Part shown: in pieces, positions 40,986-53,619 of the stretch
Numbering within the stretch: position 1 is the stretch's first letter
How the letters are laid out: each line of letters opens with the position of its first letter
Assembly: GCA_049999765.1 (NCBI GenBank)
Contig: JBNGIQ010009451.1
Location: 22,745 to 86,744 of the forward strand
DNA length: 64,000 nt
From: Phaeoceros laevis
Taxonomy: Eukaryota > Anthocerotophyta > Anthocerotopsida > Notothyladales
Direction: 5' to 3'
Translations under genes and position numbers: made by a program
The notes under the pieces: model-generated
What the model was told of the DNA's origin: nothing
The model's database searches: none
The model's input: only the letters and a program-made list of their open reading frames with translations

Positions 40986-42689
40986 TTATCAGAATTGCTC
41001 TTGCTCGGCTTCTCGCAATTTGACCCATTGCTCTCGGGGCTACAGATCGAAGGTTCCGAATTGATTCAGATGAAGGAGATTTGGACTGCTCGCAGCTTTT
41101 CGTTCATCCATGATGCCCGGCCGAAAGATGTATTGCCGTCTTATTTCTTGCAGTGCTTGTACTCTTCTGCGCTTAGTAAGTTTCGGGTCCTAAACTGGTA
41201 TGCAAGCTTACTTTTGAAGCGCTTCAGGTTGCATGTTCAGAGGTGAAACATACGCTTTATCTCACTGTCGAGTCTGTCGTGCAGGCCACATGAATAGGGA
41301 ATCCATTTTTTTCAAAGTGGGGGCTGTTTATGTCCTGTACATTTTGTATGAGACACAGTCATTTGAACCACGGATTAAAATTTATCTATCCTTGGGTAAG
41401 TGAAATGTTCATCACGCACTTCTTTCCTCTGAACATGCTGATACTCAGATTGTTGAGCATTGTCAACTCTGGGTAACGAGATCTGTATTGACACTAGTGC
41501 AGAGGATCTTGAAGCCCTCCGTCACTTTATAAAGCAGCTTAAGTCCAGATACTTCGACATGGCCTTGAAGGTGGTCAATAAGATGTTTGTGAATAGAATG
41601 TTTCTCTACGGATCAGTGGCTGTGAATCAAAGTCGAATCACTGCTGCAGCCCAGAGGCTGGCAGGTGATGTTGCTTCTCGGCTCCATCATGAACGCAGAA
41701 GGTATTCCTCACACGACATACTGCCCAGTCCCAAGTACACTGAGGGTCTGTTGCAGTTGGCCAGCCTTGATATGCTTGCTGAATGCACAATACTACCGAT
41801 GTGTTTGCTCACAGGTTGCTTGCCAATGTACCTCTTCAACAGCATCTCGGTGGACACTTGGTGAGCTAGTTGAGCCCTCTATTCTTCTCAGTTGATGGTT
41901 GCGTATGTACCTCATCAATCAGACTGTATGGTTTAAGAAATGCTTCATGTGATACTCAGAAGCTGTTGTTTGCTTTGTCGCAGGTAAATGATCCCTTACT
42001 ACAGAAAGTTGTGCAACGTTCGAGGGCTTATGCTGATACTAAGCACCAGATATTTAGTGGTATTGGTGAAAGCCACGACTTGTGATGAGTTTACATAGTG
42101 GCTCTTGTGTCTTGTAGCTGATTTGATTTTTTATGCTGGCATGCAAACTGTTACATGCCAATGTCATTGGACCAGGAAGTGGACTTGTCCTTGAAGGGGA
42201 TGGTGCACTAGAGAATCGAAAAGCCGTAGAGTCAGGCTTTGGGGAAATTTTGATGGGAGAAGTTCAGTCATGGGCCTCACAAAGAGAGCAGGTACACCAG
42301 CAACAAGGGCAAGCAGCAAACTAGGTCAGTTATCCATGTGTTCAAATAATAATGAGAGTTGTTGTTGGATGCTTATCTTCAGAGTATGGACAAGCTGCTG
42401 CTACGCAACGAGAGCAGGTCACTGCTGAGGCATGGCAGTCCTCCTGGTGAGTTGTCCTTTTATTTGCGTACTTTGAGATGGCACATGAGGGCATGGTTAG
42501 TTGGTTTGAGGGGCACCTTATTCAGATTTTGACTGGTTCTGTGTTGTTGGTTTTCCAGATTGCATGTCTGGAGAAGTCGAAGGTCACAAGTGTGGATCTG
42601 GTGGCTTTGAAGATGATGGAGAGTTTTATGACTTTGAGGAAGAGAGGGCACTCGCGCAGGAATTGGATGAATTCCTGGACGAAGAGTGA
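40986..42689 (+). CDS. SNAPC1-like subunit of the snRNA-activating protein complex
   Basis: By family, part of the complex that binds the proximal sequence element of U-snRNA promoters for Pol II/III. The exon ending 41175 encodes FDPLL, then EIWTARSFSFIHDARP and SYFLQCLYSSAL. The next (41285-41395) encodes FFKVGAVYVLYILYETQSFE, the strongest match to SNAPC1. The next (from 41503) encodes EDLEALRHFIKQLKSRYF and NRMFLYGSVAVNQSRI. Exon phases join correctly across these. Later pieces include VNDPLLQKVVQRSRAYAD (about 41986-42050) and a final acidic exon ending ALAQELDEFLDEE with a stop at 42687-42689. The first exon and start codon were not found: the frame at 40986 follows a stop at 40977, so an intron must precede it. 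Confidence 0.65.
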
Positions 42690-43770
42690 AACAGTTTCAA
42701 TCATGTGCCGAATAAGTAGGAATTCATATGGCATGCAAATGAGTGCCAATTATTTGTTGATTTCATTTCCACTGAGTCCACTTATGTTAAATTGGTACCA
42801 TTGCGCCCATGCCCGCAAAAAGGCGGGCACATTCCGGGCACATTCATGGCATGGTGTGCATGGCTGCGGAGCACGCGGGTGAAGCGGAGTGGCGCAGTTT
42901 GGTGAAGCAGCCTGCAGCTGTTTTGGCCGTTGCTGTCCTCGTGTCCCGACCTTCTGTAGTATGAAACCTTCATGAGGCCTGTGCTCGAGACGTTGGTCCT
43001 CGACACGTTGGTCCATCTCGTTCGACGCAGGGGATTCTCCACTGTAAAATGGCCATTGCCAAGGTTGCAAACAACGTTGCTTGTACATGTCATGAGTCAT
43101 GACAGACAAGGTGAGGGAATACCGAAGGGAGTCATTGACTACAGTATAGTCTTTGGGGGTCCAACACCGAACAGAAGCAATATCCAGGATGCATTTCACT
43201 AAAGTGCTGAACAAAAGCCACCATGTAATACGAGTTTTTTTAATTTCATGTTACGAAGTACCCCGTCAATCACTATGAAAACACCATCAGGCAAGTTTCT
43301 TTGAGCTTCTCAGTAAATTTCAGCCGTGCCGTGGGAAAACAAACGCATTGTTGGGGGTCCTTCAGCCGTGCCGATAACAAAGGCACCAGTTGGGAGCTGG
43401 TCCATTTTTTCATCCTTGCGCCTGCAACAGCTCAGAAACAACCAGGAACACCCCTTCCCTGTTATATCAAGCTTCCCGTAAGGGGCACAAAATCCAAACA
43501 TTTTCTTGTTTCTTGCAAACAGTCCAACCTGTGTAGAATGACGCCCTCGGCCACACGGTGCCTGATAGTGGCAGGACCTATCCACCTGGCACCATGCCTC
43601 GTCTTTCACAAACTGCAAAGGCATCGTCTGACACAGGTTACCCAACGCATGCTAGACAATGGGGATGCTTCACAAATCTGAACAGGGAACAACTAGCTCA
43701 GACTCACAAGAATGTGAGGTGGGCCGAATCCACCAATACATTAAGCAAGGGGTTGCACCTCCACCTAGCA
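42690..43770. other. intergenic between convergent genes
   Basis: About 1.1 kb. A segment near 43255-43290 (AAGTACCCCGTCAATCACT) resembles one near 28625-28650, so it contains a dispersed repeat. A minus-strand frame at 43310-43645 is open but unrecognised. Confidence 0.45.
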
Positions 43771-45964
43771 TCAGCTGTGCATCATCAAAGGCCTTGCCTT
43801 GCCCTTGTGCCCCAGGCTGTTTACCAAAGACCTCCGAGTGCACACAGGAAACATGTTGATGCCTGGGATGGGCAATCTATGCAACACGTATACGAAACTG
43901 AGCTGATCTCGGGCTGTAAACAGGGCAACCTCGTTGAACCACAGGCACATGAATAGATTGGTTCTTGGTGTGTGCTCTCGGATTATGACCGAGGCTTCGG
44001 CCAATGCTGCATTGGCAAGTGCAATACACAAAGTGAGATGGGGTTACTGTCATTTTGCAAAAACCTCCTCCAACAGGCCTTGCAAAAAAACTTATGCCTG
44101 TCTCACCTTTATGTCCATTAACCTGCAACTTCCTTGGCAGTCCCTCTGCCTGGTACTGCCCAAGTTGAGCAGCAACCTCCTCAGGAGTTGCCTTATGCTT
44201 CTGTACAATCGCTCTTCCTTCGTCATATACACAATTTCGAGCCCCATGTTGTGAAATGGCCAGCGTAGCTTGGGGCCCCCAGAGAAGGGTCTCAAACACT
44301 CCCATGGGGTCTCGCCGAAACTGCGATTTGGAATCCACCCATACTGAATATCGTGCGTTGGGCAACAACCGGTGACCCAACATCTGCAGGCCACTCGCCC
44401 AACAACAGGTCAGGCAACCACCTTGTGGCAAGACTGGTCACATCTGCACTCTGCCAAACTCATCCTGCAACTTGTGTCTGAGCAAACGAAAGCAACCTTG
44501 GGAATTTTCCCATTTCTGCGTTGATCAGAGAACGGTAAGTTGTCCACAACTACAATTCTCCAGTGCCCAATCTTACTGCTCCCACTTTGTGGACTTATCC
44601 CCCGCTCCTCCATAACCTGTAACGTCACGTTGTCCCAGAATGCTACATAGCAAACCTGCCATCACAGCTAGTATATGGTCAGACCAGGGGAGGAGCGAAT
44701 GAGGATTCATTATAATCTGACTCAAAGCCCCTGCAAGCTTGAACGCGAACCTTCTTCAATGAAACCTCAGTCATCCCAATAGGCTGGTAGAGGTCGTCCC
44801 CTCCACCAAAGATGCAAGTGACCACTGCAGCAGTACAACCCGACAGGTACTGCCTATCTGCTGCTGACATGTCGAATCCACCTTTCGCATGACAAAAGCC
44901 GCAGTGTACTTCCACAGTTTCGCCAATCTGATACCAGGTTTCCACCATGGTTCACCAAAGTCAGTCAAGCTGACAGGTCAGTGGCTACCCAAATCAAACT
45001 ACATTAACAAAAACCACAAAACAGACCTTGTAGCTCGCGTTCCTTGTTGAAGAGCTCAGATTACCCGTAAAAAGGTTAAGGCTTTGATTAGGCTGAACAG
45101 CCAGCGCTTGGCCTTCAGACTCGTCCACAAATGCTGGATGTTTATCGTAATAGGTCAAGTATTGCAAGTGTTTGATCATATCATCGCTTCTTGCTGGGGG
45201 AAACCAAAGTTTCTCAATAGCTTCGACTGGTAAAAGCTTTAAGCAAGCTGCAAACCAGAGCAAAGTCAGCATGAATTGTATGTATCTTTCAGCAAAACCA
45301 ACTCACAGGAGCTGGACGCAGCTCCCTCTACAAAGACATTATCTTCCTGGAGAACTCACCCTCGACAGTGCCATTACGCTTCCTTGTCGGCATATCCAAA
45401 TTGTTCAGCTTCGAGTTGGTTCTAGCAGACCTGAGCTGCTGCAGGTTGCTTGGATCTGGAAAATGCATCAACTACTCTTGACTTCAAAAGATTTCCAGCA
45501 CTCACAGCGTAGAAATGGAACGTTGATTACAAATCTGAAGCCAAGTACAGGAATCGTGTGAGTCCTACCTCGCCTTCCCGGAAGAACTTGGCCGACGATA
45601 AACCAGAGACATAGGAGAAGTAGAAGAAGGCTCACCCACCTTGGATAACAGCATCCTTTGCGTGATTTAACTGCTTCGATTATAGTAAGAGTAAGAGGTG
45701 AGGTGGATCTATGGAATTAGGCGACTTGAATTTAGAAGCACTTACACCATAGCTCGCTCGAGGTCCTGGCAAATTTCCTCCTCTTCTTCTTCTGTGAGTC
45801 ATCAGAGTCACACTCCTTTCCAGAGGCTGGGAGAGAAACCGCAACGGATCCAGACTCTTGGGAAACGAAACGGGAGGGCAAGGATGGCAGTCGGGTAGCC
45901 ATCCTTGCTGCCTTTTTCTAGCTGCCTGGCAGTCCCACAATTGCGGACCACACTTGCTGGCCAT
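43771..45964 (-). CDS. DUF616 family membrane protein (TOD1-like)
   Basis: A multi-exon gene from ATG 45962-45964 to a stop at 43771-43773. Exon 1 is basic (THRRRRGGNLP). Exon 2 (about 45573-45626) encodes one membrane segment, LLLLLLCLWFIVGQVLPG. Later exons carry the DUF616 core: LYLTGN-like FTGNLSSSTRNAS (about 45040), HCGFCHAKGGFDMS and CTAAVVTCIFGGGDDLYQPI (about 44760-44910), KIGHWRIVVVDNLPF (about 44520-44580), QMLGHRLLPNARYSVWVDSK (about 44320-44390), then ALAEASVIIREHTPRTNLFM and LWFNEVALFTARDQLSF (about 43870-44010), ending INMFPVCTRRSLVNSLGH. It is a single-pass, probably Golgi or endomembrane, protein with a lumenal domain. Arabidopsis TOD1, of this family, was reported as an alkaline ceramidase. 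Exon borders are approximate. Confidence 0.8.
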
Positions 45965-46330
45965 TGATTTTCATTGATTTCACAGAAGCTTTGACGAACT
46001 TAGTTAGGGCTCCGGAGTAGTCAAGAAAAAGCCAATTCAAATTCTGGCGAGGCCTGGATCGAAGCGGCAGGGTCCCTGGTTACGAGTTCATCAGACGTTT
46101 GTTAGGATTCGACCAGCTGCAACTTGATCGCTGCTGCGAAGTTCAACGTAGCTCGTTGAGGAAGCAATTCTGCAGCGAAGGTTAATTTGGGGAATTCTGC
46201 GGCAAAGACCGAGAACAATTAATCGCCGGATGCTTGTTGAGAGTTGCTGTATGTCAAGGAACACACGGAGATATGCGTAGGTGAGGTCTGTACCTGTATG
46301 TCCGGAACACAAATGAGCTCCTGAAGCAAG
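45965..46330. promoter_or_regulatory. shared 366-bp divergent promoter region, DUF616 gene and VPS15
   Basis: The two start codons face away from each other across 366 bases, which must hold both 5' UTRs and promoters. No clear TATA box was seen. Co-regulation is inference. Confidence 0.5.
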
Positions 46331-49300
46331 ATGGGGAACAAATTAGCCCGCACCACGCAGGCATCAGCTTCTGAGTACTATCTGCACGATCTCCCATCCT
46401 CCTTCAATTTGGTGCTGAAGGAGTCGCTCGGTAAAGGTCGCTTCCTTAAATCCATCCTTTGCGTTCATGACGAGGGGCTGCTTCTGGTTAAGGTTTACTT
46501 CAAACGTGGAGAAGTCCCCGATCTCAAGGTAATTCTTGCCGAAACTGCAATGGGTGCTTCTTGGAGCAGAGTGCTGCATTTTCCGCTGCTCTTTGTAGAA
46601 TGAGGTTCACCCTGTATGCAGGCTCATGAGCGCAAGCTTAATGAAATTAAGCCTTTTGGAACAGTGTGCTGCCTTTTTCTGCTGCTTCACGCTGCTCTTT
46701 GTAAAATGAGGTTCGTCCTGTATCAGGCTCATGAGCGCAAGCTCAATGAAATCAAGGAGCGCCTTAAAGATATAAAACATTCGCATGTATGGCCCTTTCA
46801 GGTGGGTAACGAGACATATTGTGATAATCTTGGCAGACTGCCGCTTTGCATCCTGCTCATGCGTATTCTGTGTGACATGTCTTGCAGCGCTGGCTTGAAA
46901 CAGACAAGGCTGCGTATCTTCTTCGGCAGTACTTTTTCAGCAATCTCCATGACCGCATGAGTACCCGCCCTTTCCTCAGCATCATTGAGAAAAAATGGTT
47001 GGCATTCCAGGTAGATATTTGCAAGGTTTTCCTAGCTTGTCCATCGTATCCAGTTGAGTGTGTGGGAGAGGTTTGGTTACTTGTGATTCAGTTTGAATGT
47101 GATTTTATCAAACAACTGTGCCAGATCCGATTGCCGACTTGAGCTCTGTGCTTTCGCAGCTGCTGCATGCCTTGAAGCAGATTCACGAGCATGAGGTCTG
47201 CCATGGTAAGACACTTCGTAGATGTGGTTGAGAGTTGAATGTCTGCAGATTGTTTGACTTCTCTATTGCTAGTGTCTCTTCAAAGGAAAATTTTTCATCT
47301 GGCAGGGGACATTAAGTGTGAAAACGTACTTGTAACATCTTGGAACTGGGTATACCTGGCGGACTTTGCCTCCTACAAACCAACGTATCTTCCAGCTGAC
47401 AACCCCGCAGATTTTTCGTTCTTTTTTGACACTGGTAGCAGTCGCCGGTGCTATGTTGCACCTGAGGTAGATATCGTTCTCATTAGGAGGGTTGAGTTTC
47501 TTTTTCCTTAAGAGTTTCATTTTCTATTTCTGGTCAATCTGTGCTCTTAAAGGCCGTGATAGTTTCCGAAGCGAGTACTTCTTAAGTCTTGCCTGAGCTG
47601 ATGTCCTCCGCTCTTGTTGTGGTGCAGCGCTTCTGTGAACCCAATGATCAGCTTCCTTCTGCTGATGCTCCTTTGAAACCGTCTATGGATGTGTTCTCGC
47701 TTGGGTAATCAGGCAGCTTAAATAACCTTTTGGTCATTGAGTTTGATCGAAAGAAACACAAGTTATCTTGAGCAGTTGAGATGATGCGTGGTGAATTGTA
47801 TTGTGAGTGACTTTCCTGTTTCGTTGAATGCAGGTGTGTAATAGCTGAATTATTTCTTGAGGGACAAGCTATTTTTACACTATCACAGCTTCTCATGTAT
47901 CGCAGGGGGGAATACGACCCACGCCCTTCTCTTGACAAGGTTCCTTGGTTTAATTTCTTGTGTGGAACTGATTTCTGGCCAGACTTGACACATTGTTTTT
48001 AACCTGTACATAGTTTTTTCTGGCCAGTTTTAGAGACAAGTGAGGTATCTGCCTCCTCTGATCACAATCATCTTCCACAATGCATGTCAGATTCCAGATC
48101 CTGGTGTACGGGACATGGTTCTACACATGATTCAGCTGAATCCAGAGTCACGTTTATCCTCCCATGAGTATCTGCAGACTTGGGCTCCCACCAACTTTCC
48201 GAGCTATTTTTCACCATTGTTGCATAACTTCTTCTCTTGTATCGTTCCTCTGGACCCAGACACTAGGGTGAGTGTGATCTTGAAGTCAAAATTGTCCATG
48301 AAAGTCATAGAGCTGAGTACCGTCTATTGAGACTGAGCTGCAGACATTGACAGATTTGACTTGAGCATGAGCCTTTGAACAAGTCAGTGATAGTGTTAGA
48401 TGGGAGAGTCTCTGAGAATCTGATGTCTCCTCATGATTAGGTTGCAGTCACTCAGGGAGCGTTTCCTGAGATTCGGAAGCAAATGCTGGCCGACGCCAAA
48501 CGTAAATCAGAGGGAAAGCAAGCTGCAAAAAAAAATGTACGCACAAGTGGTGGTGGGGATAGTAGCCCTGCAGGCCAGCTACATGCACAAAGTCCAAATA
48601 CTAAGCAGGGGGCAGACTCCATACCGGTTTCAGGAAAATTTGGGCGCTCCAACACTTTTTCTGGGGATGCTCATAAAAGTCTGTTATCAGACATCAATGC
48701 TCTTTTGAGACATGAAAGAGGAGGTGTTCTAGGAACAGGATCTAGAGATGGGTCTCAAACAAGGCTGAAGAACACCAATTCATGGAAGGATGATAATGAA
48801 GAAAGGGGTGATGTGCTGGATAAATTCAGCCGCCGTAGTTTGAATAGGGCCAAGTCTTTGGATATCCCCCTTTCAGGTATTTCTACGAAGACCTCAGGTC
48901 TTGTAAGAAAGGAAGGGTTAGGGGTGGGTATATCCTTAACGGAGGATCCCTTCTCTTCCATTGAGGGCCACTTTGTACCTGACGAGAGAGCTAGAATGCG
49001 AATAGAAGGAACCAATCAGCGATTAAAACCAGCATCCATTGCCATGGCAGAAGCGGCTCTTGCACTTGAGGAGATTATTACTGAGGAGGTGAATGCATGT
49101 GACTCTCCATCAGCCGTCTATGATTCTTGTTCGTCAGTGCTGATGATTGCCAGCCTTCTGTGTGGTAGGCACCTGTAGACAATTTTCACCCCAGAAACAT
49201 GCTGAAAATCTAGTATTTGGTTGTAGGTATTTGAAAGCCAGGTAAAAGAACCTGGTGGTACCTTCAGTGACAGGCCGTTCTCATCTGGAGAGTCTGGCGA

Positions 49301-52300
49301 AGCCTTTGGTGTAACAGGTACAGGGCGTCGCAAGGAAGATATTACACTCCCTCTGGAAGGTGGATGGAGATGGGAAGGGGATTGGGAGATTGACCTCGAC
49401 TGGATGGGTGGCGGTAAGCATTCTTTGTCCTACTGACAAGACCACCTGTGTCTGGAGTTCCTGGGTCATGAGCTTGGAGCGTTTGACAACATTGGGCTTG
49501 GGGCTTGTTGATTCAGGAGTTGGTGATGATATAAAAGGATGGAGATACAGAAAGATGGGCACAAGAGACTCGGAACAGGATCTAGAGCTTCATACAGCAA
49601 CTGCTCAAAGTGGTGTAGCAGACAAGCCAGTGCTAGATGTGTTGGGGCCTCGGTTGGGGGCATCTCGGGGTTGGACAAAGGTATGCACACCAGATTGTAT
49701 TTTTAGGCAAAGGCGCTGGGTACGGAAACGCAGGAGGAGACCTGCCATTCCAGTTTCCATGCAGAACTCACGTGGATCAATACCCTTGAAGGGTGGAGAC
49801 ATTGATCTTTCTGTTGAAGATGGTAAGACATCAGATCAAGGATTTCCGGCATCTGGGCGAAGATGTGATGGCATGGTACTTATTGCTTCTCTATTATGCT
49901 CCTGCCTGCGGAATGTTAGACTTCCACAAGCAAGACGAGCAGGTGTCCAATTGCTCCAGGATGCGTCTGAGTTTTGCAGTGATGATGCTCGGCTGCAATA
50001 TGTAATACCATATGTTGTTGCTCTTCTTTCTGACTCGGCTGCTATTGTACGGTGTGCAGCGCTTCAAACCCTTTGTAATGTCTTATCGATGGTTCAGAGT
50101 TTCCCGTCTAGTGATGCTAAGCTTTTTCCTGAGTATATCCTCCCGCTTCTTTCAATGTTGCCTGATGATCCAGAAGAGGGTGTTCGTATTGCATATGCAG
50201 ACAATATCCACCAAATTGCAGAGACTGCCATCAGATTTTTAAGAAACTCTCAGTATGTGAGTGAATCAGGAGGGCTGGATAGCCCCAACCGGCCCTTAAA
50301 AAGTCATGGAGTTGACAAGCCACCTTCACTGCCAGGTGTTGCCATGTCCTCAATGGCTTCAAATCAGAACCAAGCCAGCAAGTTTGAGCTTGAGCTGTCT
50401 CACCTACGTGAGTCCATTGCTCGGGTTATTCAGGAGCTAGTGATTGGGCAAAAGCAAACACCCACAATTAGGCGTGCTTTATTGAAGCATGTTGGCTCGC
50501 TATGTGAGTTTTTTGGTAAGAAACAAAGCAATGACTTCCTTCTCCCCATACTGCCAGCTTTCCTGAATGATCGGGATGAGCAGCTCCGTGCTGTTTTTTT
50601 CGAACATATAATTCATGTATGCTTATTCATAGGGCAGATGAGCGTCGAAGCCTATTTGCTCCCGTATATAGAACAGGCTCTAAGTGATGTAGAGGAGACT
50701 GTGATAGTCAACTCTTTGGAGTGCCTAGCAGCTCTCTGCTCTCATAGGATGTTGCGGAAGCGGATATTGCTGGGGGCAGTAGAAAGGGCATCCCCGCTGT
50801 TATGTCATCCAAGTCATTGGGTAAGAAAGGCAGCAATCACTTTTGTTGCTGCAACCAGTGCCAATCTAGATGTTGGAGACTCTTATGCTTTTCTGTCTCC
50901 GATTCTCGCACCATTTTTGCGGCGAGAACCTGCCTCATTACGCTCGGAGTCAGCCCTTGCAGCTTGTTTGAAGCCCCCTGTTTCAAGAGAGGTTTTTAAC
51001 AGGGTCTTAAGTGCCCTGATGTTGTCACAGGCTTCTCCTCAGCCATCTACTACCAAGGTTGTCCATCAACGAAAAGGTCGGCAAAGGCCAGCCTTGCAGC
51101 ACCCCCTGGAGCCCTCCACTCCAGTGACTAGAGGTATTGCGCTTGAAAAGCGGAAAACCGATAGGGAAGTTGTTATTGCTTCAGCAACAGCAGAATCACG
51201 TCAGATGAAGAGTGTGGAATTAAAACTATCTTCATTTCAGGGACTGAATAGCTACAGGGAGGAAATCAAAGGTTCTGACTTTGACGATGGGGAGAAAATG
51301 AAAGCCATGGAAGGGTACATCCGCAACCTATCTAGCACCATGCAGACAAGGATGCATAACTGGGAGGTTGAGAACACAGAGAAGCTACAGAGTTCAGCTC
51401 TTGGATTGGCTACTAGTGGAGGGACAGGGTACTACTCCCACTATGATGGCTCAGCAGATGGTATTCCCTTGTATTCCTTTCCTGTCAATGAGAAGAGATA
51501 TGATGGGCAAATAGTGCACAGCACGTCTTCTCAGGCTAGTCATTCTCTCAATGAGGAATGGAGTCGTATCCTTGGTGCTCGTCAGGGCAATGTGCCATAT
51601 TTGATGGCTACAGTGGGTGGCGGGCCTATGGGTAGCTCATTAGGTGTAGCTTCATCACAGTGGGCCACCATTGGAGCCACACATTCTGCTATGATGCCAG
51701 CTGATCCTTATCAAAAGTCAGTGACAATGCCGGGCTCTCTTTATAATGGAGGTCATTGCGATCCTAGCACCATGTATGATATGTCAAGAGACACCTATAT
51801 CAGAGAAAGCGATGGTGCCATGTTGAGCGTGTCAATCAAGAATTTGCCCGGGGGTTCTCTTGATGCTGCTGTTCAGGGCAATGTGGGATTATCCGAGCCT
51901 GGCATGGATGCTCTAATGGACAATGATCCCACCATAGAATCACTAGGGGAGTCAGAGATTGGAGCCCCTACGATAGAGAATTCCTGGCGTCCGCGAGGTG
52001 TCCTAGTTGCGCATTTGCAAGAACACCAACAAGCAGTTAATGAAGTGGCTGTGTCTACTGATGGTGTATATTTTTTAAGTGGGTCTGATGATGGGACAGT
52101 AAAGGTATGGGACTTTCGACGATTGGAGAGGGACATTTCATTCAGATCCCGTTTGACATATGGTTGCCAGGGTGGTCGAGTCGTTAGAGTTACAACGTTT
52201 GGGAGTGGCCATCAAGCAGCGGCTGCCACAAGTGCTGGGGCTATTCATGTCTTCTCTGTGGATTACGTTGGTCGCAGTGCTAGCAGCACCGAGAGATACT

Positions 52301-53619
52301 CTGGTTTCTCTGAAATTAGGAAGCTAGAATCCCAGGAAGGAGCAGTTACCTCTTTGCAAAACTTCAGCGGAGATGGGCCTCCTTTGTTGCTATATAGCAC
52401 ACTGACAAGTGTTATTCACCTTTGGGATGTACGGAAGCAAAGTGATGCTTGGGTGTTAAAGGCGGACCCTATGCAGGGTTACATCACAGCCACTGCCCTT
52501 GACTCCAACTCTAACTGGCTTATCTCTGCCACATCTAGGGGCTTTCTGACTTTGTGGGACTTGAGGTTTCGGATACCCGTTAATTCTTGGTTTCATCCCT
52601 CGGGCTGCTCAATTGAGTGCATGTCCACTCTTCTCCCATGCTCTGGCAGCCCATCAAAAGCGTCTGCTCGTCCATTTGTGTATGTTGCAGCTGGAAAAAA
52701 TGAGCTAGCTCTATGGAATGCAGAAGACGGAAGCTGTCTACAGGTGATTATAGCAGTCAAAATTCCATGCCCTGTCCAACTTCCATTGACTGGTTTATGA
52801 GTGAAGGCAGGTGGTTTAGCAATTTGCTTTACTTGGTTACCGTTCTCTGAAACTATCCAGATTGCAGGTTCTTCAGTTACAAGCAGATACGGCCAGCACG
52901 GATTTGCCTGACATCCCTGCCGCTCTGCAACATCCAAAGGGAGGGAGCTCACAAATAGCTGCAAAGAACCGGTACAGAACAGAGGAATTGAACGATCCCC
53001 CTCCTCAGCTCGCTGGTGTCCGTGCACTCCTACCTGTGGCAGGTGGTTATTCAGTGATCTGTGGAGGAACAGACCTACGAATTCGATTATGGGACCGCTT
53101 GAGGTTGTTTGCCTTACCTGTCAGTGGACGGAATTACACCTTGGACAGTGGCTTCATTTACCTTGGTATACCAATTTTGATGCTTTCAACCATGCGCAGG
53201 GCTGAAAAGAGCTACTCTATTTGTGGGCCAACGATCAAGGGCCCAGCATCACCAGAGGCGCAAGTGTACAGTACAAAGATTGTCTCTGGTGTCCGTGTTG
53301 TACAGGTGAACACATTTGCGGATGAGCTTTTCGCACTTTAGTCTTCCTTGCAGCCTTTGCTTCCTGACTGAAAGTTGTTTCTCCCGTTCTGGTGTGTTTC
53401 GTACAGGAGAATACTAGTTTGGAAGGCAGTACCAGTGGTTCTAGCAGTAGCAGCCGACTAGCGGTAACGAAGACTGCCCCAAAAACTAGCATAGCAGCAG
53501 CAGCGGTCGACATAGCGGGCTGCCACCGTGACTGCATCACATCCCTTGCACTGGGGCAAACGAGTCAACGGCTACTAATCTCTAGCAGCAGGGATGGGGC
53601 TGTCAAAGTTTGGAAATAG
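46331..53619 (+). CDS. VPS15: VPS15, regulatory subunit of class III PI3-kinase, with a DysF-like insert
   Basis: A membrane-anchored pseudokinase-like scaffold that activates VPS34 in autophagy and endosomal sorting. Starts [10 protein letters not shown], with Gly2 for N-myristoylation. Exons: 46331-46528, 46727-46801, 46888-47010, 47160-47205, 47306-47466 (HGDIKCEN and LADFAS, the family's altered HRD and DFG), 47628-47704, 47834-47939, 48091-48267, 48441-49164, 49227-49413, 49517-52743, 52868-53103, 53200-53305, 53407-53619. The large exon has HEAT repeats ([20 protein letters not shown]) then WD40 repeats ([13 protein letters not shown]); the gene ends [14 protein letters not shown], as in other plants. 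Phases close throughout except at 49164/49227. Between kinase and HEAT parts, exons from 49227 to about 49750 encode a DysF-type domain not usual in VPS15. The phrase LMIASLLCG before it and LIASLLCSC after it look like a duplication. Confidence 0.88.
46560..46757 (+). repeat. tandem partial duplication of the VPS15 exon 2 start and its acceptor
   Basis: About 46560-46651 and 46660-46757 are similar: both contain GCTGCTCTTTGTA, AATGAGGTTC and CAGGCTCATGAGCGCAAGC. The first copy supplies a decoy acceptor at 46621, after which the frame is lost; the second (acceptor at 46726) leads into the full 75-base exon. Confidence 0.8.
49227..49750 (+). other. dysferlin-type (DysF) domain segment inside VPS15
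   Basis: Exon 49227-49413 encodes [11 protein letters not shown], then [20 protein letters not shown] and EIDLD, the N-terminal DysF signature (W-x-W-x-x-x-W-x-x-D). After an intron (GTAAGC to TTCAG) the next exon gives GWRYRKMG, then [15 protein letters not shown], the Arg-rich C-terminal DysF signature. That frame runs without a stop into the HEAT region. DysF domains are known from dysferlin/myoferlin and peroxins of the Pex23/Pex30 type. Confidence 0.65.

Noticed and set aside
43310-43645. Minus-strand frame of 111 residues
   Set aside because: Open but unrecognised, in a stretch with dispersed repeats; not supported as a gene.
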